Below, piece after piece: positions 16,216 to 24,846 of a DNA stretch of 64,000 nucleotides. The notes beneath the pieces are model-generated. The model ran no database searches. It worked only from the letters and a program-made list of their open reading frames with translations, and was not told the DNA's origin. Source of the DNA: DAHUXD01 sp963736455 (GTDB lineage: Bacteria > Acidobacteriota > Thermoanaerobaculia > UBA5066 > Gp7-AA6); NCBI GenBank assembly GCA_963736455.1, contig CAVTON010000002.1, positions 558,001-622,000 on the forward strand, in the 5' to 3' direction. How positions within the stretch are numbered: the stretch's first letter is position 1; each line of letters begins with the position of its first letter. The position numbers and the translations under genes are program-made.

Positions 16216-16876
16216 GTGCGAGTATCGTTCGGAGACCACGTTCTCGATTCCGGCACTCGGCAACTGTTTGTCGGGGGCGGGGAGGTCCATCTCCAGCCCA
16301 AGGCCTTCCGGGTCCTCGAGCTCCTGCTGGAGAATCGCCCGAAAGCCGTCTCGAAGCTCGAGATTCACGAGAGGCTTTGGCCGGGAACGTTCGTGTCGGA
16401 TGGAACGCTGACGAGCCTGATTGCCGAAGTTCGCGACGCAATCGGCGACGATGCCCACGAGCCGCGGTTCGTTCGTACCGTGCATCGGTTTGGTTACGCC
16501 TCCCGGGGTCGCTCAAGAAGTGCGCGACCGCCCGCCGGATCTTGCGGTGCCGAAGTACGTCTACTGGCTCCTGCGGGGCCGCCGCCGGATTCCCCTCGAG
16601 CCGGGCGAATCGATCATCGGGCGCGATCCCGGTGTCGGCGTTTACCTCGACGACGCGAGCGTGTCGCGCCGCCACGCCCGCATCCTCATCTCGGCCGTGG
16701 ACGCGATTCTCGAAGATCTGGGGAGCAAGAATGGGACGTTTCTGGGAAAGAGAAGGATCGATCAGCCGGTACCTCTCTCCGACAGCGACGCGATCCGCAT
16801 CGGTTCGGTGGCTCTGACGATCCGAATCTTCCCGGCGTCCGATTCGACCGAGACCGACGTCGAAGGCCCGCCCTAA
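16216..16876 (+). pseudogene. Winged-helix/FHA transcriptional regulator, frameshifted
   Basis: The first part (GTG at 16216) is an OmpR-type winged helix: 'FVGGGEVHLQPKAFRVLELL', 'LWPGTFVSDGTLTSLIAEVR' and 'RFVRTVHRFGYA'. The frame then shifts by +1 near 16498-16510 (GCCTCCCGGGGTC). The second part, read from the new frame to the stop at 16876, is an FHA domain: 'ESIIGRDPGVGVYLDDASVS', 'RRHARILIS' and 'LGSKNGTFLGKRRI', with the phosphothreonine-binding Arg, Ser, Arg-His and Asn all present. It is a paralogue of the intact gene at 18549. The good conservation on both sides suggests one extra base in the sequence or a very recent mutation. Confidence 0.8.
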
Positions 16877-17010
16877 CCGGTCAGCGCGATCGGGTCTCGC
16901 CCAACGCGAGCGGCCCCTCGTGACTCTCACGGCGTTCCTGGTCGACCTGTCAAGATGTGAGCGGCGACTGCATGACTTCGCCCCCCCGGGATCGCCCATA
17001 ATCGCGGGCC

Positions 17011-17865
17011 ATGTCCGCGCCCGCGTTTCCCGATTCGGGCCTCGAGCAGCGCGACACGCTCGTCGGCGGGGTCCGCTGGCACTCGCGCGAGGCGCCGGGA
17101 GCCGGAACGCCCGTTCTCTACGTGCACGGACACCTCGCGTCCTCGGCCACGTGGGAAGACGTCCTGCGGGCCGCCTCGGCCGGGCATCCGGCGATCGCCG
17201 TCGACGTGCCCGGCTTCGGCGCCTCGGATCGTCCCTGGCCGTACGACTACTCGGTCGTCGGCGAGGCGCGTTCGCTCGTCGCCTACCTCGACGCGCGGGG
17301 GATCGAGCGGGCCATCCTGGTCGGCAACTCTCTCGGCGGCGGGGCCGCGCTGCTTGCGGCCGCGGATCATCCGGAACGGGTCGCCGCGCTCGTGCTCGTT
17401 GCGCCGGCGACTCCCGAGGCGCCGATCTCCTGGCCGGTGAGATTGATGCGGACCCCGGTGCTCGGAGAGCTCGCGCTCGCGCTCGCGAATCGACTCCTGG
17501 CAAGACACGGCCTGAGGTCGTGGCTTTTTGCAAACGCCGGCCGCGTGACGCCGCACGTCGTCGACGACGCCTGGAAGCCGATGACGATCCCGGGCACGCG
17601 GCGGGCGGCGCTCGAGGCGATCCGCTCGGACCCGAGGTCGCACGTGGGCGTCGAGCGCCGCATCCGAGTGCCGACGCTGATCGTGTGGGGCGCCGAGGAC
17701 CGCCTGATCCGCTCGTCCGACGCCGCGCGGGTCCAGGCGAAGATCGCGGGCTCCCGTCTCGTCCTCATCCCCGACGCCGGCCATCTCCCGCAGCGCGAGC
17801 AGCCCGAGGCCTTCGCGCGCGCGGTGGCGGAGTTCATCCGGGCTACGGACCGCAGCGCTGGATGA
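17011..17865 (+). CDS. Alpha/beta hydrolase
   Basis: Single-domain alpha/beta hydrolase, 284 aa, cytoplasmic (no signal peptide). Oxyanion region 'YVHGHLAS', nucleophile elbow 'GNSLGGG' (Ser about residue 110), acid 'IVWGAEDRL' and catalytic His in 'IPDAGHLPQRE'. It resembles the esterase/C-C hydrolase group; substrate cannot be predicted. A short T/A-rich motif (CATAAT, within 16995-17003) just before the ATG may be a -10 element. Its 3' end overlaps the converging peptidase gene by 23 bases. Confidence 0.87.
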   Translation: MSAPAFPDSGLEQRDTLVGGVRWHSREAPGAGTPVLYVHGHLASSATWEDVLRAASAGHPAIAVDVPGFGASDRPWPYDYSVVGEARSLVAYLDARGIERAILVGNSLGGGAALLAAADHPERVAALVLVAPATPEAPISWPVRLMRTPVLGELALALANRLLARHGLRSWLFANAGRVTPHVVDDAWKPMTIPGTRRAALEAIRSDPRSHVGVERRIRVPTLIVWGAEDRLIRSSDAARVQAKIAGSRLVLIPDAGHLPQREQPEAFARAVAEFIRATDRSAG

Positions 17866-18406
17866 CCCGATCGGTGATCTCGGAGGGCAGGGGAGGACGC
17901 TCGCGCAGCCCGAGCGTGTGGAGCGCCTCGTGGATGACGATGTTCGCCGCGTAGCCGGGCTTCTGGCGCTGCCAGTACGAGAACTGGCTCCAGCAGACGT
18001 GGACGGCTCGGCTTCCCGGGGACGTCCAGGCGAGCACGCGCTCGTTCACGCACGTCTCGGTCTCGCTGCCGTCGTAGAAGAGGACGAGTCCGAGGTAGCC
18101 CGGCATCGTCTGTCCGATCCGGCGCAGGTTTTCGTCGAGCGTCCGGCCGTCTCCGTCGGAAAAGTCGGTGAGCAGCTCCTGGCAGCGGCTCTCCGACAGG
18201 CGGCGCGCGGCTTCCACGAGGCTGGGCTCCAGCCCGCCGCCGAGCCGGCGCTCGACGAAGAAAAGAATCGAGGGACCCGGCGCGCCGGGAGCGGGCAGCG
18301 AGCGCGAGGATTCCGCCGCCGCATCGGCGGCGGTCGAGAGCGCCGCGAGAAAAGCGAGAACGACGAGCCGGTGCCGCCGGCCGAGCTCGCGAACGATGGC
18401 GTCCAT
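17843..18406 (-). CDS. Small exported protein with a zinc-peptidase HEALH motif
   Basis: 187 residues from the ATG at 18406. A signal peptide is likely ('RLVVLAFLAALSTAADA', about residues 14-30). The mature part carries 'IVIHEALHTLGL' near residue 160, a metallopeptidase HExxH motif, preceded by conserved-looking Cys ('ETCVNER', 'HVCWSQFSYWQRQKPGY') that could form disulfides. This suggests a periplasmic or secreted metalloprotease-like protein. The third zinc ligand is not evident, so activity is uncertain. A longer form from 18451 is possible but would bury the signal peptide. It diverges from the regulator gene at 18549. Confidence 0.7.
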   Translation of the reverse strand: MDAIVRELGRRHRLVVLAFLAALSTAADAAAESSRSLPAPGAPGPSILFFVERRLGGGLEPSLVEAARRLSESRCQELLTDFSDGDGRTLDENLRRIGQTMPGYLGLVLFYDGSETETCVNERVLAWTSPGSRAVHVCWSQFSYWQRQKPGYAANIVIHEALHTLGLRERPPLPSEITDRVIQRCGP

Positions 18407-18548
18407 GCCGCGCCTCCCGCGCCGGAGCGCGCTCGATCGGGAATTCGGCAAGCGCCTCCGCCGCTATCCCTCACGATCGCGGCGAGAGGCCTCGCGGGTC
18501 TTGAAGGTTCGCTTCGGATTTCCTGACTTTTTCGTGAGGTGATCCGGG

Positions 18549-19181
18549 ATGGCGATTCGATTCGGCGAGTGCACGTACGACGCGCTCCGCCGGGAGGTCC
18601 GGCGCGGCGAAGCGGTCGTGCATCTCTCGCCGCACGCTTACGGATTCCTGGCGCTGCTCGTCGAGCGCCGGCCGAACGCCGTTTCGAAGGACGAGCTGCT
18701 CGCCGTCCTCTGGCCGGAGAGCTTCGTCACGGAAGCGAGCCTCGCCGGCCTCGTGGCCGAGATCCGGCGTGCGATCGGCGACGATGCGCGCGAGCCGCGG
18801 TTCGTGCGCACCGTGCACGGCTTCGGATACGCGCTCTCGGACGGGGCGACGATGGCGCCGGACGAAGGCGCGGTTTGCCGCGTCGTGTGGGGCGCCCGGG
18901 AGATTGAGCTCGAGGAGGGCGAGAACCTCGTGGGCCGCGACCCGGACGCGGCGATCCCGATCGACGACCCACGGGTCTCCCGCCACCATGCCCGCATCGT
19001 CGTCGGGGCGGCTCGCGCATCTCTGGAGGATCTCGGCAGCAAGAACGGCACCTGGCGGATGGGCCGGAGGGTCCTCTCGCCCGAGGCGCTCTCGGACGGC
19101 GACGAGATCCGCATCGGTCCGGCGGTCCTCGTCTTTCGCGCGTTCGTCCCCGGCGGGGCGACCGCGAGCGCCCTCGAGTAG
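18549..19181 (+). CDS. Winged-helix/FHA transcriptional regulator (EmbR-like minimal form)
   Basis: 210 aa. Residues about 1-95 form an OmpR/PhoB-type DNA-binding winged helix ('VVHLSPHAYGFLALLVERRP', 'LWPESFVTEASLAGLVAEIR', 'RFVRTVHGFGYAL'). Residues about 110-200 form an FHA domain ('ENLVGRDPDAAIPIDD', 'SRHHARIVVG', 'LGSKNGTWRMGRR', 'DGDEIRIGP') with the Arg/Ser/His/Asn set that binds phosphothreonine. There is no receiver domain. Mycobacterial EmbR combines the same two domains with an extra middle domain and is controlled by Ser/Thr kinases. The kinase gene at 19315 lies 133 bp downstream on the same strand, so phospho-dependent control by that kinase is a reasonable inference. Confidence 0.9.
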   Translation: MAIRFGECTYDALRREVRRGEAVVHLSPHAYGFLALLVERRPNAVSKDELLAVLWPESFVTEASLAGLVAEIRRAIGDDAREPRFVRTVHGFGYALSDGATMAPDEGAVCRVVWGAREIELEEGENLVGRDPDAAIPIDDPRVSRHHARIVVGAARASLEDLGSKNGTWRMGRRVLSPEALSDGDEIRIGPAVLVFRAFVPGGATASALE

Positions 19182-19314
19182 GCGGCCCGCGGCCGTTCCG
19201 CGTTTCCGTCCTCCGGAGCGCGGGCTCCGTCACCCGGGCCGAAACTCTCCGAGGACCGCGCCGTATCCAGCGATGGCCGCGACCCTCGAGAGGGGCCGCG
19301 CCCGCGAAACGAAG

Positions 19315-20412
19315 ATGACCATTACCGAAGGAACCCATCTCGGGCCGTACGAGATCCTGGGCCGTCTCGGTGCCGGGGGAATGGGAGAGGTGTTTCGCGC
19401 GCGGGACACCCGGCTCGGGCGCGAGGTGGCGATCAAGACCGTGTCCGACGACGGTCTCGATTCGACGCGCCTTCGCCGGTTCGAGGCCGAGGCGCGGTCC
19501 GCCTCGGCCCTGAGCCATCCGGGCATCGTCACGATTCACGAGATCGGACGGGAGGCGGCGACTCCCTTCATCGTGATGGAGCTCGTCGACGGGCGGACGC
19601 TGCGCGACCTCCTCCACGCGGGACCGCTTTCCCTCCGCCGCACACTCGACGTCGCCGCGCAGCTTTCCGACGCCCTGGCACGGGCGCACGAGGCGGGGAT
19701 CGTCCACCGGGACCTGAAGCCCGAGAACGTCATGGTCACGCGGGACGGCTTCGCCAAGATCCTGGACTTCGGGCTCGCCCGCGCGGACGCGCGAGGAAAC
19801 AGCCGGGGGACGGGCGAGAATCCGACCGTGACGGAGGAGATCCCGGAGGGATCGATCGTCGGAACCGCCGGCTACATGTCGCCGGAGCAGGCGAGCGGTC
19901 AGCCCGTGGACTTTCGGTCGGACCAGTTCGCGTTCGGGGCGCTCGTCTTCGAGATGCTGACCGGCCGGCGCGCGTTTCTCCGGCCGACGCGCGCCGAAAC
20001 GCTCGCGGCGATCATCCGGGAGGACCCCGAGCCGCTCGCGGCGGCGTGCCCCCGGGCGCCGGCGCCTCTCGTGTGGATCGTGGAGCGCTGCTTCGCGAAG
20101 GTTCCCGAAGATCGCTTCGCCTCCACGCGAGACCTCGCCCGGGACCTGAAGAGCCTCCGCGACCATTGCTCCCAGATCGACAGCGGCGCCGACGTGGCGG
20201 CGCTTCGTCTGGAGGCGCTCCCGCGCTCGTCCCGCCGGAGTCGCGGCCCGGGGATCGCCGCCGTGCTCGCCGCTCTGGCGGCGTCGGCCTTCGTTCTCGG
20301 GGAGGCGCACGCCCGGCGGAGCCGCCGCCGCTCCCTCGCCGGGTCGGTCCCCGGCCGCCGGACGGCGGATCAGGCGATTGCGCCGAGCCGCCGGGCCGGG
20401 TCGCAGGGATAG
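19315..20412 (+). CDS. Ser/Thr protein kinase without an external sensor domain
   Basis: 365 aa. Full kinase domain: 'GAGGMGEVFRA', K41 in 'VAIKTV', 'HRDLKPENV', 'DFGLAR' and 'GTAGYMSPEQASG'. One hydrophobic segment near residues 318-336 ('GIAAVLAALAASAFVLGEA') is followed by only about 30 basic residues. Unlike the paralogues at 6625 and 9279 it has no propeller. Start chosen at ATG 19315, where similarity to the paralogues begins ('MTITEGTHLGPYEIL'); an in-frame ATG at 19273 would add 14 residues. The last 43 bases overlap the converging DUF1501 gene, so the tail may be a truncation product. Adjacent to the winged-helix/FHA regulator. Confidence 0.9.
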   Translation: MTITEGTHLGPYEILGRLGAGGMGEVFRARDTRLGREVAIKTVSDDGLDSTRLRRFEAEARSASALSHPGIVTIHEIGREAATPFIVMELVDGRTLRDLLHAGPLSLRRTLDVAAQLSDALARAHEAGIVHRDLKPENVMVTRDGFAKILDFGLARADARGNSRGTGENPTVTEEIPEGSIVGTAGYMSPEQASGQPVDFRSDQFAFGALVFEMLTGRRAFLRPTRAETLAAIIREDPEPLAAACPRAPAPLVWIVERCFAKVPEDRFASTRDLARDLKSLRDHCSQIDSGADVAALRLEALPRSSRRSRGPGIAAVLAALAASAFVLGEAHARRSRRRSLAGSVPGRRTADQAIAPSRRAGSQG

Positions 20413-21632
20413 CCCGGAAAGACAACCTCGAGGTCCGTGACTCCCATCCGCTTCGCGAGGATCTCGGCGAAGACGTCGCGGAAATCGGTCGTGACGGCGA
20501 GGTCCCGTCCCTCGTAAAGCTTCGCGTCGTCGAGTCCCGGCCAGCGGCCGTAGACGCGTCCGCCCCGCACGCCGCCGCCGAGAAGGAGCATGACGTTGGC
20601 GTGGCCGTGGTCGGTGCCGCGGTTCCCGTTTTCCCGGACCGTGCGGCCGAACTCCGACAGAGTCACCAGCGTCAGGTCGCCCATGCGCGAGCCGAGGTCC
20701 CGGGCGAAGGCCGCGATCGCCTCGCCGAAGTCCCGCAGGCGGTTGGCGAGCGTGCCCTCGCCGCCGCCTTCGCCCGCGTGCGTGTCCCATCCGCCCACGT
20801 CCGTGAACGCGATCTCGAGGCCGACGTCCGCCCTGATGAGCTGCGCGATCTGGCGGAGGGCCGCGCCGAGAGGGCCTCGCGGGTACACGGTTCCGTTCTC
20901 GGGGGCGCGCGCCGAAGGGTTTGCCTCGCGCAGCACGCGCAGGGCGTCGAACGACTCCCGGGCGGTCGCGCGAAGATCCGGCGATGCGGCCGCGTCGTAC
21001 ATGGACTCGAAGCTCCGCGTGTCGCCGTCCGCGTCGGCGCCGGCCCGGATGCCGAATTGGTCGAGGCTGCGCATCGCGACGGCGGCCGACGACCCCGCCA
21101 GAATCCGCGGCATCGCGGGCGACAGGGCGACCGCGCGCAGCGCGTCGGATCTCGGAGGGGCCGGCGGTTTCGCGGCGCCGAGCGCTCTCGCCAGGAACCC
21201 GTCGCGCGTCGTCTTGACGCCGGGCGTGCCCGATTCCATGAAGTCCTGGGCGTCGAAGTGCGAGCGGGTCGCGTCGGGGCTTCCGACCGCGTGCACGAAG
21301 GCGGCCGAGCGGTCGCGGAAGTACGGCCGGAGCGATGAAAGCGAAGGGTGGAGGCCGAAGTACCCGTCGAGATCGAGCGCGCCCGACGATGCGGAGCCGG
21401 GCCGCGGGACGGCGATCGTGGGCCGCGCCGCGTAGTAGGCGCTCTCGCCGTAGGGGACGATCACGTTCAGGCCGTCCACGGCGCCGCGCTGGAAGATCGC
21501 GACCAGCACGCGCTTCGACGACCCCGGCGTGGCCGCCCGGGCCATCCGGACGAAGACGTTCGGCAGAAGACCTCCGCCGACCAGGGCGAGGCCCGTGGAC
21601 TTCAGGAAGAGGCGGCGGTCGAAGGCGCTCAT
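20370..21632 (-). CDS. DUF1501 family protein, Tat-type signal
   Basis: 420 aa. N-terminus 'RRLFLKSTGLALVGGGLLP' looks like a twin-arginine signal, and family members are exported. Family motifs: 'VAIFQRGAVDGLNVIVPYGE', 'YFGLHPSLSSL', 'HAVGSPDATRSHFDAQDFME', 'TDVGGWDTHAGEG' and 'TLSEFGRTVRENGNRGTDHG'. DUF1501 proteins resemble the sulfatase/phosphatase fold; function unknown. It overlaps the upstream DUF1800 gene by 4 nt (ATGA), the usual pair in Planctomycetes, Acidobacteria and Proteobacteria. Its 3' end overlaps the kinase gene at 20412. Confidence 0.92.
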   Translation of the reverse strand: MSAFDRRLFLKSTGLALVGGGLLPNVFVRMARAATPGSSKRVLVAIFQRGAVDGLNVIVPYGESAYYAARPTIAVPRPGSASSGALDLDGYFGLHPSLSSLRPYFRDRSAAFVHAVGSPDATRSHFDAQDFMESGTPGVKTTRDGFLARALGAAKPPAPPRSDALRAVALSPAMPRILAGSSAAVAMRSLDQFGIRAGADADGDTRSFESMYDAAASPDLRATARESFDALRVLREANPSARAPENGTVYPRGPLGAALRQIAQLIRADVGLEIAFTDVGGWDTHAGEGGGEGTLANRLRDFGEAIAAFARDLGSRMGDLTLVTLSEFGRTVRENGNRGTDHGHANVMLLLGGGVRGGRVYGRWPGLDDAKLYEGRDLAVTTDFRDVFAEILAKRMGVTDLEVVFPGYPCDPARRLGAIA

Positions 21633-23335
21633 CGGCGCTGGAACTCCGGGCTTCCGATGAGGAGCCCCGCCATCACCTCGCGGGGGGACCCGGCGCTTTT
21701 CCCATCGGTCATCCGCTCCGCGATGGTTCGGACGGTTTGGGCCGAGACGTCGGTTCCGACGAGGAGCCTGGCGGTCTCCTGGATCGAGCGATCGGATCCG
21801 ACCGTGGGCATGGGCAGCGTCCGCGCGTCGAACGAAACCCCGGGAATGCGGCCCGCGGTCAGGGAAAGCGCGAAATTGAGCCGCGCCAGCAGGGCCCCCG
21901 AGTCGATCCAGGCCTCGGCCGAGTCGGAGTAGCCCGTCGGCGGCTGGCAGAGATAGAGCGGCTCGCCCATCTCGGCGACCTCGCGGCCGAGGCCGCGTCC
22001 CTCGATGGAGGCCCCCGCGGCGCGGATGGCGGAGGCGGCGTACTCGAACGGAGACTTGATCTTCGCGCGGTAGTAGAGCGGATCGAAGAACTCGGGGCTC
22101 GTGACGATCGCCCGGACGGTTTCGGTCAGGTCGCCTCCCGTCGCGAGGAAGCGCGCGGCGACGCGCTCGACGAGGGAGGGCGGAGGCTCGTCCGCGACGA
22201 GGCGACGGCAGAGCCCGGCGGCGATGTGGTGCGCCGTGGCGGGTTGACGGGCGAGCATCCGGATCGCGGCCTCGCCCTCCTCGATCCCCCCTCCGGCCGG
22301 AAAGCGTCTCCCGAGCACCGTTTTTTCGCCGGCGTCGTGCAGCCGCGCGCGGAAGACGAAGGCTCCGGGCTCCTCGCGGTCGAGACTTCGTCCCCGAGCC
22401 GGTCGGAACATCGCCTCGGGCCGATCGGCTCCGCGGGAGATCGACCAGCCCGTCAGCACGCGCGCGAGCTCGGTCACGTCCGCCTGCGAGTAGCCGCCGT
22501 CCACCCCGAGCGTATGGAGCTCGAGGAGCTCCCGGGCGTAGTTCTCGTTCAGGCCGGTCGGGCCGCGGCTCTCGCCGGCCGCGATCCTTCGCCCGGGACC
22601 CGCCGGCCGATGCGCCGCGTCGGCCACGGAGCGGGCGTTGTCGAGATAGACCAGCATGGCGGGCGACCGCGCGGTCGCGAGGAGCAGGTCCTCGAAGCGG
22701 CCCCAGATGCGAGGACGAATCGCGTCGCGCTCGAAGGACGCGATGAAGATCCGGTCGAGTCCCTTGCGGGCGTCCACGTTGAAGTGATTCATCCAGAAGT
22801 CGACCATCACCTCGTTGAACTGCCGCTCCGAGGAGACGGCCCGCACCAGGCGGGCGCGCGTGAGGTCTTCGAGGATGCGGCGCGGCCGATTCTCCGGGGG
22901 CACGAGGTCGGCCAGGCGCGCGGCGTCGCCCGTCCCGCGCGTCTCGGCCGGGTCCGCGGAGGACGTCGACGCCTTCTCGGCCTTGAGGCGCTTCTTCGCC
23001 TCGCGCAGGGGAACCTCGAACTGGGCGACGATCTCGGCGTTCGACATCGCGAGGGTCGGAATCTGCGACAGCCGCGCCTCGACGGCGCCGTCGGGAATCC
23101 GGCCGGGATGGAGCTGCTCGTCGACGTACGCGGAGACTCCCATCGCGACGACGCGATCCAGGTCGCCGGGCCGGGGGCCGAAGGCGAGGCGATTCAATAC
23201 GTGGAGGGCGCGCTGGCGTTCGGTCAGCGCGGGCGGCGTGTTCGGAGCGGCCGCCGCGAGCGAGAAGGCGCCGAGGAGCGCCGCGCCGCCCAGGAGACGA
23301 CATCCGCGAGGGGCCGTGAGATTCACCGTCTTCAT
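21629..23335 (-). CDS. DUF1800 family exported protein
   Basis: 568 aa with a Sec-type signal peptide ('GGAALLGAFSLAAAAP', about residues 16-31). Family motifs: 'HVLNRLAFGPRPGDLDRVV', 'VDFWMNHFNVDARKG', 'LLATARSPAMLVYLDNA', 'NENYARELLELHTLGVDGGY' and 'EVMAGLLIGSPEFQRR'. Function unknown; always found next to DUF1501, here upstream with an ATGA overlap, so the two are made together and probably work together in the envelope. It diverges from purF. Confidence 0.92.
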   Translation of the reverse strand: MKTVNLTAPRGCRLLGGAALLGAFSLAAAAPNTPPALTERQRALHVLNRLAFGPRPGDLDRVVAMGVSAYVDEQLHPGRIPDGAVEARLSQIPTLAMSNAEIVAQFEVPLREAKKRLKAEKASTSSADPAETRGTGDAARLADLVPPENRPRRILEDLTRARLVRAVSSERQFNEVMVDFWMNHFNVDARKGLDRIFIASFERDAIRPRIWGRFEDLLLATARSPAMLVYLDNARSVADAAHRPAGPGRRIAAGESRGPTGLNENYARELLELHTLGVDGGYSQADVTELARVLTGWSISRGADRPEAMFRPARGRSLDREEPGAFVFRARLHDAGEKTVLGRRFPAGGGIEEGEAAIRMLARQPATAHHIAAGLCRRLVADEPPPSLVERVAARFLATGGDLTETVRAIVTSPEFFDPLYYRAKIKSPFEYAASAIRAAGASIEGRGLGREVAEMGEPLYLCQPPTGYSDSAEAWIDSGALLARLNFALSLTAGRIPGVSFDARTLPMPTVGSDRSIQETARLLVGTDVSAQTVRTIAERMTDGKSAGSPREVMAGLLIGSPEFQRR

Positions 23336-23364
23336 CCGACGAGCGCGCGACGCTCGCGGGTTAC

Positions 23365-23393
23365 GGCGCGCCGGGATTAGGGCGAGGCGCGCC
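23365..23393. promoter_or_regulatory. Paired GGCGCGCC palindromes in the purF/DUF1800 divergent promoter region
   Basis: Two identical 8-bp palindromes, GGCGCGCC at 23365-23372 and 23386-23393, have centres 21 bp apart (two helical turns). They lie in a 78-bp gap just upstream of a possible -10 (TGTTAAGAT, 23396-23404). The arrangement could bind a dimeric regulator; this is inference, and a GC-rich genome makes chance occurrence possible. Confidence 0.35.
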
Positions 23394-23413
23394 GATGTTA
23401 AGATGAGCCTTCA

Positions 23414-24820
23414 ATGGGCCACCGGAGCGGTTTCTCCGACGAATGCGGCATCTTCGGAGTCTGCGATTCGGAGGATGCGGCCAACCTCGCCTACCTCGGT
23501 CTCTATGCCCTCCAGCACCGGGGACAGGAGTCGGCCGGCATCGCCTCGCTCGACGACGAGGGCCGGATCCACGTCGAGCGCGAGATGGGCTACGTCGCCG
23601 ACGTCTTCGACGAGGCGCGCCTGTCGCGCCTTCCGGGCCGCACCGCCGTCGGGCACGTGCGGTACTCGACGGCCGGGGCCTCGCTTCTGGCCAACGCCCA
23701 GCCCATCGTGTTCGCGACCGGACGCGGGCCGCTCGGCCTCGCGCACAACGGCAATCTCGTCAACGCCCGGGAGATCCGCGCCTCGCTCGAGGCCAAGGGC
23801 GCCCTTTTCACGACGACCTCCGATTCCGAGGTCATCCTTCACCTGGTCGCGCGGTCTTCCGCGACGACCCTCGCGGGCGCGATCGCCGATGCCCTTCTCG
23901 AGGTGCGCGGGGCGTACTCGCTCGTCATCCTGTCGCGGGAAGGCATCTTCGCCGTGCGGGATCCCCACGGCATCCGCCCGCTCTCGCTCGGATTGAGGGA
24001 GGGCTCGCCCGTCGTCGCCTCCGAGACGTGCGCCTTCGACCTGATCAGCGCCTCCTACGAACGGGACGTCGAGCCGGGCGAGATCGTCCAGCTTTCGCGG
24101 AACGGCTTCACGTCCCATCGCTTCGCGTTCCCCATCTCGACGCCCTGCGTGTTCGAGCACGTCTACTTCGCGCGGCCGGACTCGATGGTCTTCGGCCGCA
24201 GCGTGGCGGCGTCGCGCCAGGGTTTCGGCCGGCGCCTCGCGCGCGAGCATCCGGCCGAGGCCGACGTCGTCGTGCCGGTGCCGGATTCGGGGATGTACGC
24301 CGCGCTCGGCTTCGCGGAGGAGTCGAAGATCCCGTTCGCGCTGGGGCTCGTGCGCAACCACTACGTCGGGCGCACCTTCATCGAGCCCAAGCAGGCGATC
24401 CGCCACTTCGGCGTCAAGGTGAAGCTGAATCCGGTCCGCGAGGTCGTCGAGGGCAAGCGCGTCGTGCTGGTGGATGACTCGATCGTCCGGGGCACGACCT
24501 CGCGCAAGATCGTCAAGATGATCCGCGAGGCCGGCGCGCGCGAGGTCCACGTGCGCGTCTCCTCGCCGCCGACCATGAACAGCTGTCACTACGGGATCGA
24601 CACGCCGACGCGCAGCGAGCTCATCGCCGCCAACCAGTCGGTCGAGGAGATCCGGCGGTTCATCGACGCCGACAGCCTCGGCTATCTCTCCGTCGAGGGC
24701 ATGCTCGATGCCTTCGGGCGTCCGCAGCAGGCGACCTGCACCGCCTGCTTCACCGGAATCTACCCGGTCGAGGTCGAGGAAGAGGAGCGCGAAAAGGAAC
24801 ACGCGCTCGACGCGAAGTAG
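23414..24820 (+). CDS. purF: Amidophosphoribosyltransferase
   Basis: First step of purine synthesis: PRPP plus glutamine to phosphoribosylamine. 468 aa. The catalytic Cys is residue 11 in 'DECGIFGV', exposed after removal of a 10-residue propeptide, as in the Bacillus-type enzyme. Glutaminase marks 'LQHRGQESAGIAS', 'GHVRYSTAG' and 'LAHNGNLVN'; PRPP loop 'VVLVDDSIVRGTTS'. Four Cys match the 4Fe-4S ligands of the Bacillus type ('TPCVFEH', 'MNSCHYGID' and 'CTACFTGIYPVE'), so an iron-sulfur cluster is expected. Other purine genes in the window are purL (1135) and purM-purN (35670). Confidence 0.97.
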   Translation: MGHRSGFSDECGIFGVCDSEDAANLAYLGLYALQHRGQESAGIASLDDEGRIHVEREMGYVADVFDEARLSRLPGRTAVGHVRYSTAGASLLANAQPIVFATGRGPLGLAHNGNLVNAREIRASLEAKGALFTTTSDSEVILHLVARSSATTLAGAIADALLEVRGAYSLVILSREGIFAVRDPHGIRPLSLGLREGSPVVASETCAFDLISASYERDVEPGEIVQLSRNGFTSHRFAFPISTPCVFEHVYFARPDSMVFGRSVAASRQGFGRRLAREHPAEADVVVPVPDSGMYAALGFAEESKIPFALGLVRNHYVGRTFIEPKQAIRHFGVKVKLNPVREVVEGKRVVLVDDSIVRGTTSRKIVKMIREAGAREVHVRVSSPPTMNSCHYGIDTPTRSELIAANQSVEEIRRFIDADSLGYLSVEGMLDAFGRPQQATCTACFTGIYPVEVEEEEREKEHALDAK

Positions 24821-24846
24821 CGGACGCTCTCGCCTCCGCCCGCACA

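Noticed and set aside
20370..23303. 977-codon minus-strand frame spanning the DUF1501 and DUF1800 genes
   Set aside because: Only its last ~420 codons are the real DUF1501 protein; the rest is an off-frame reading of DUF1800.
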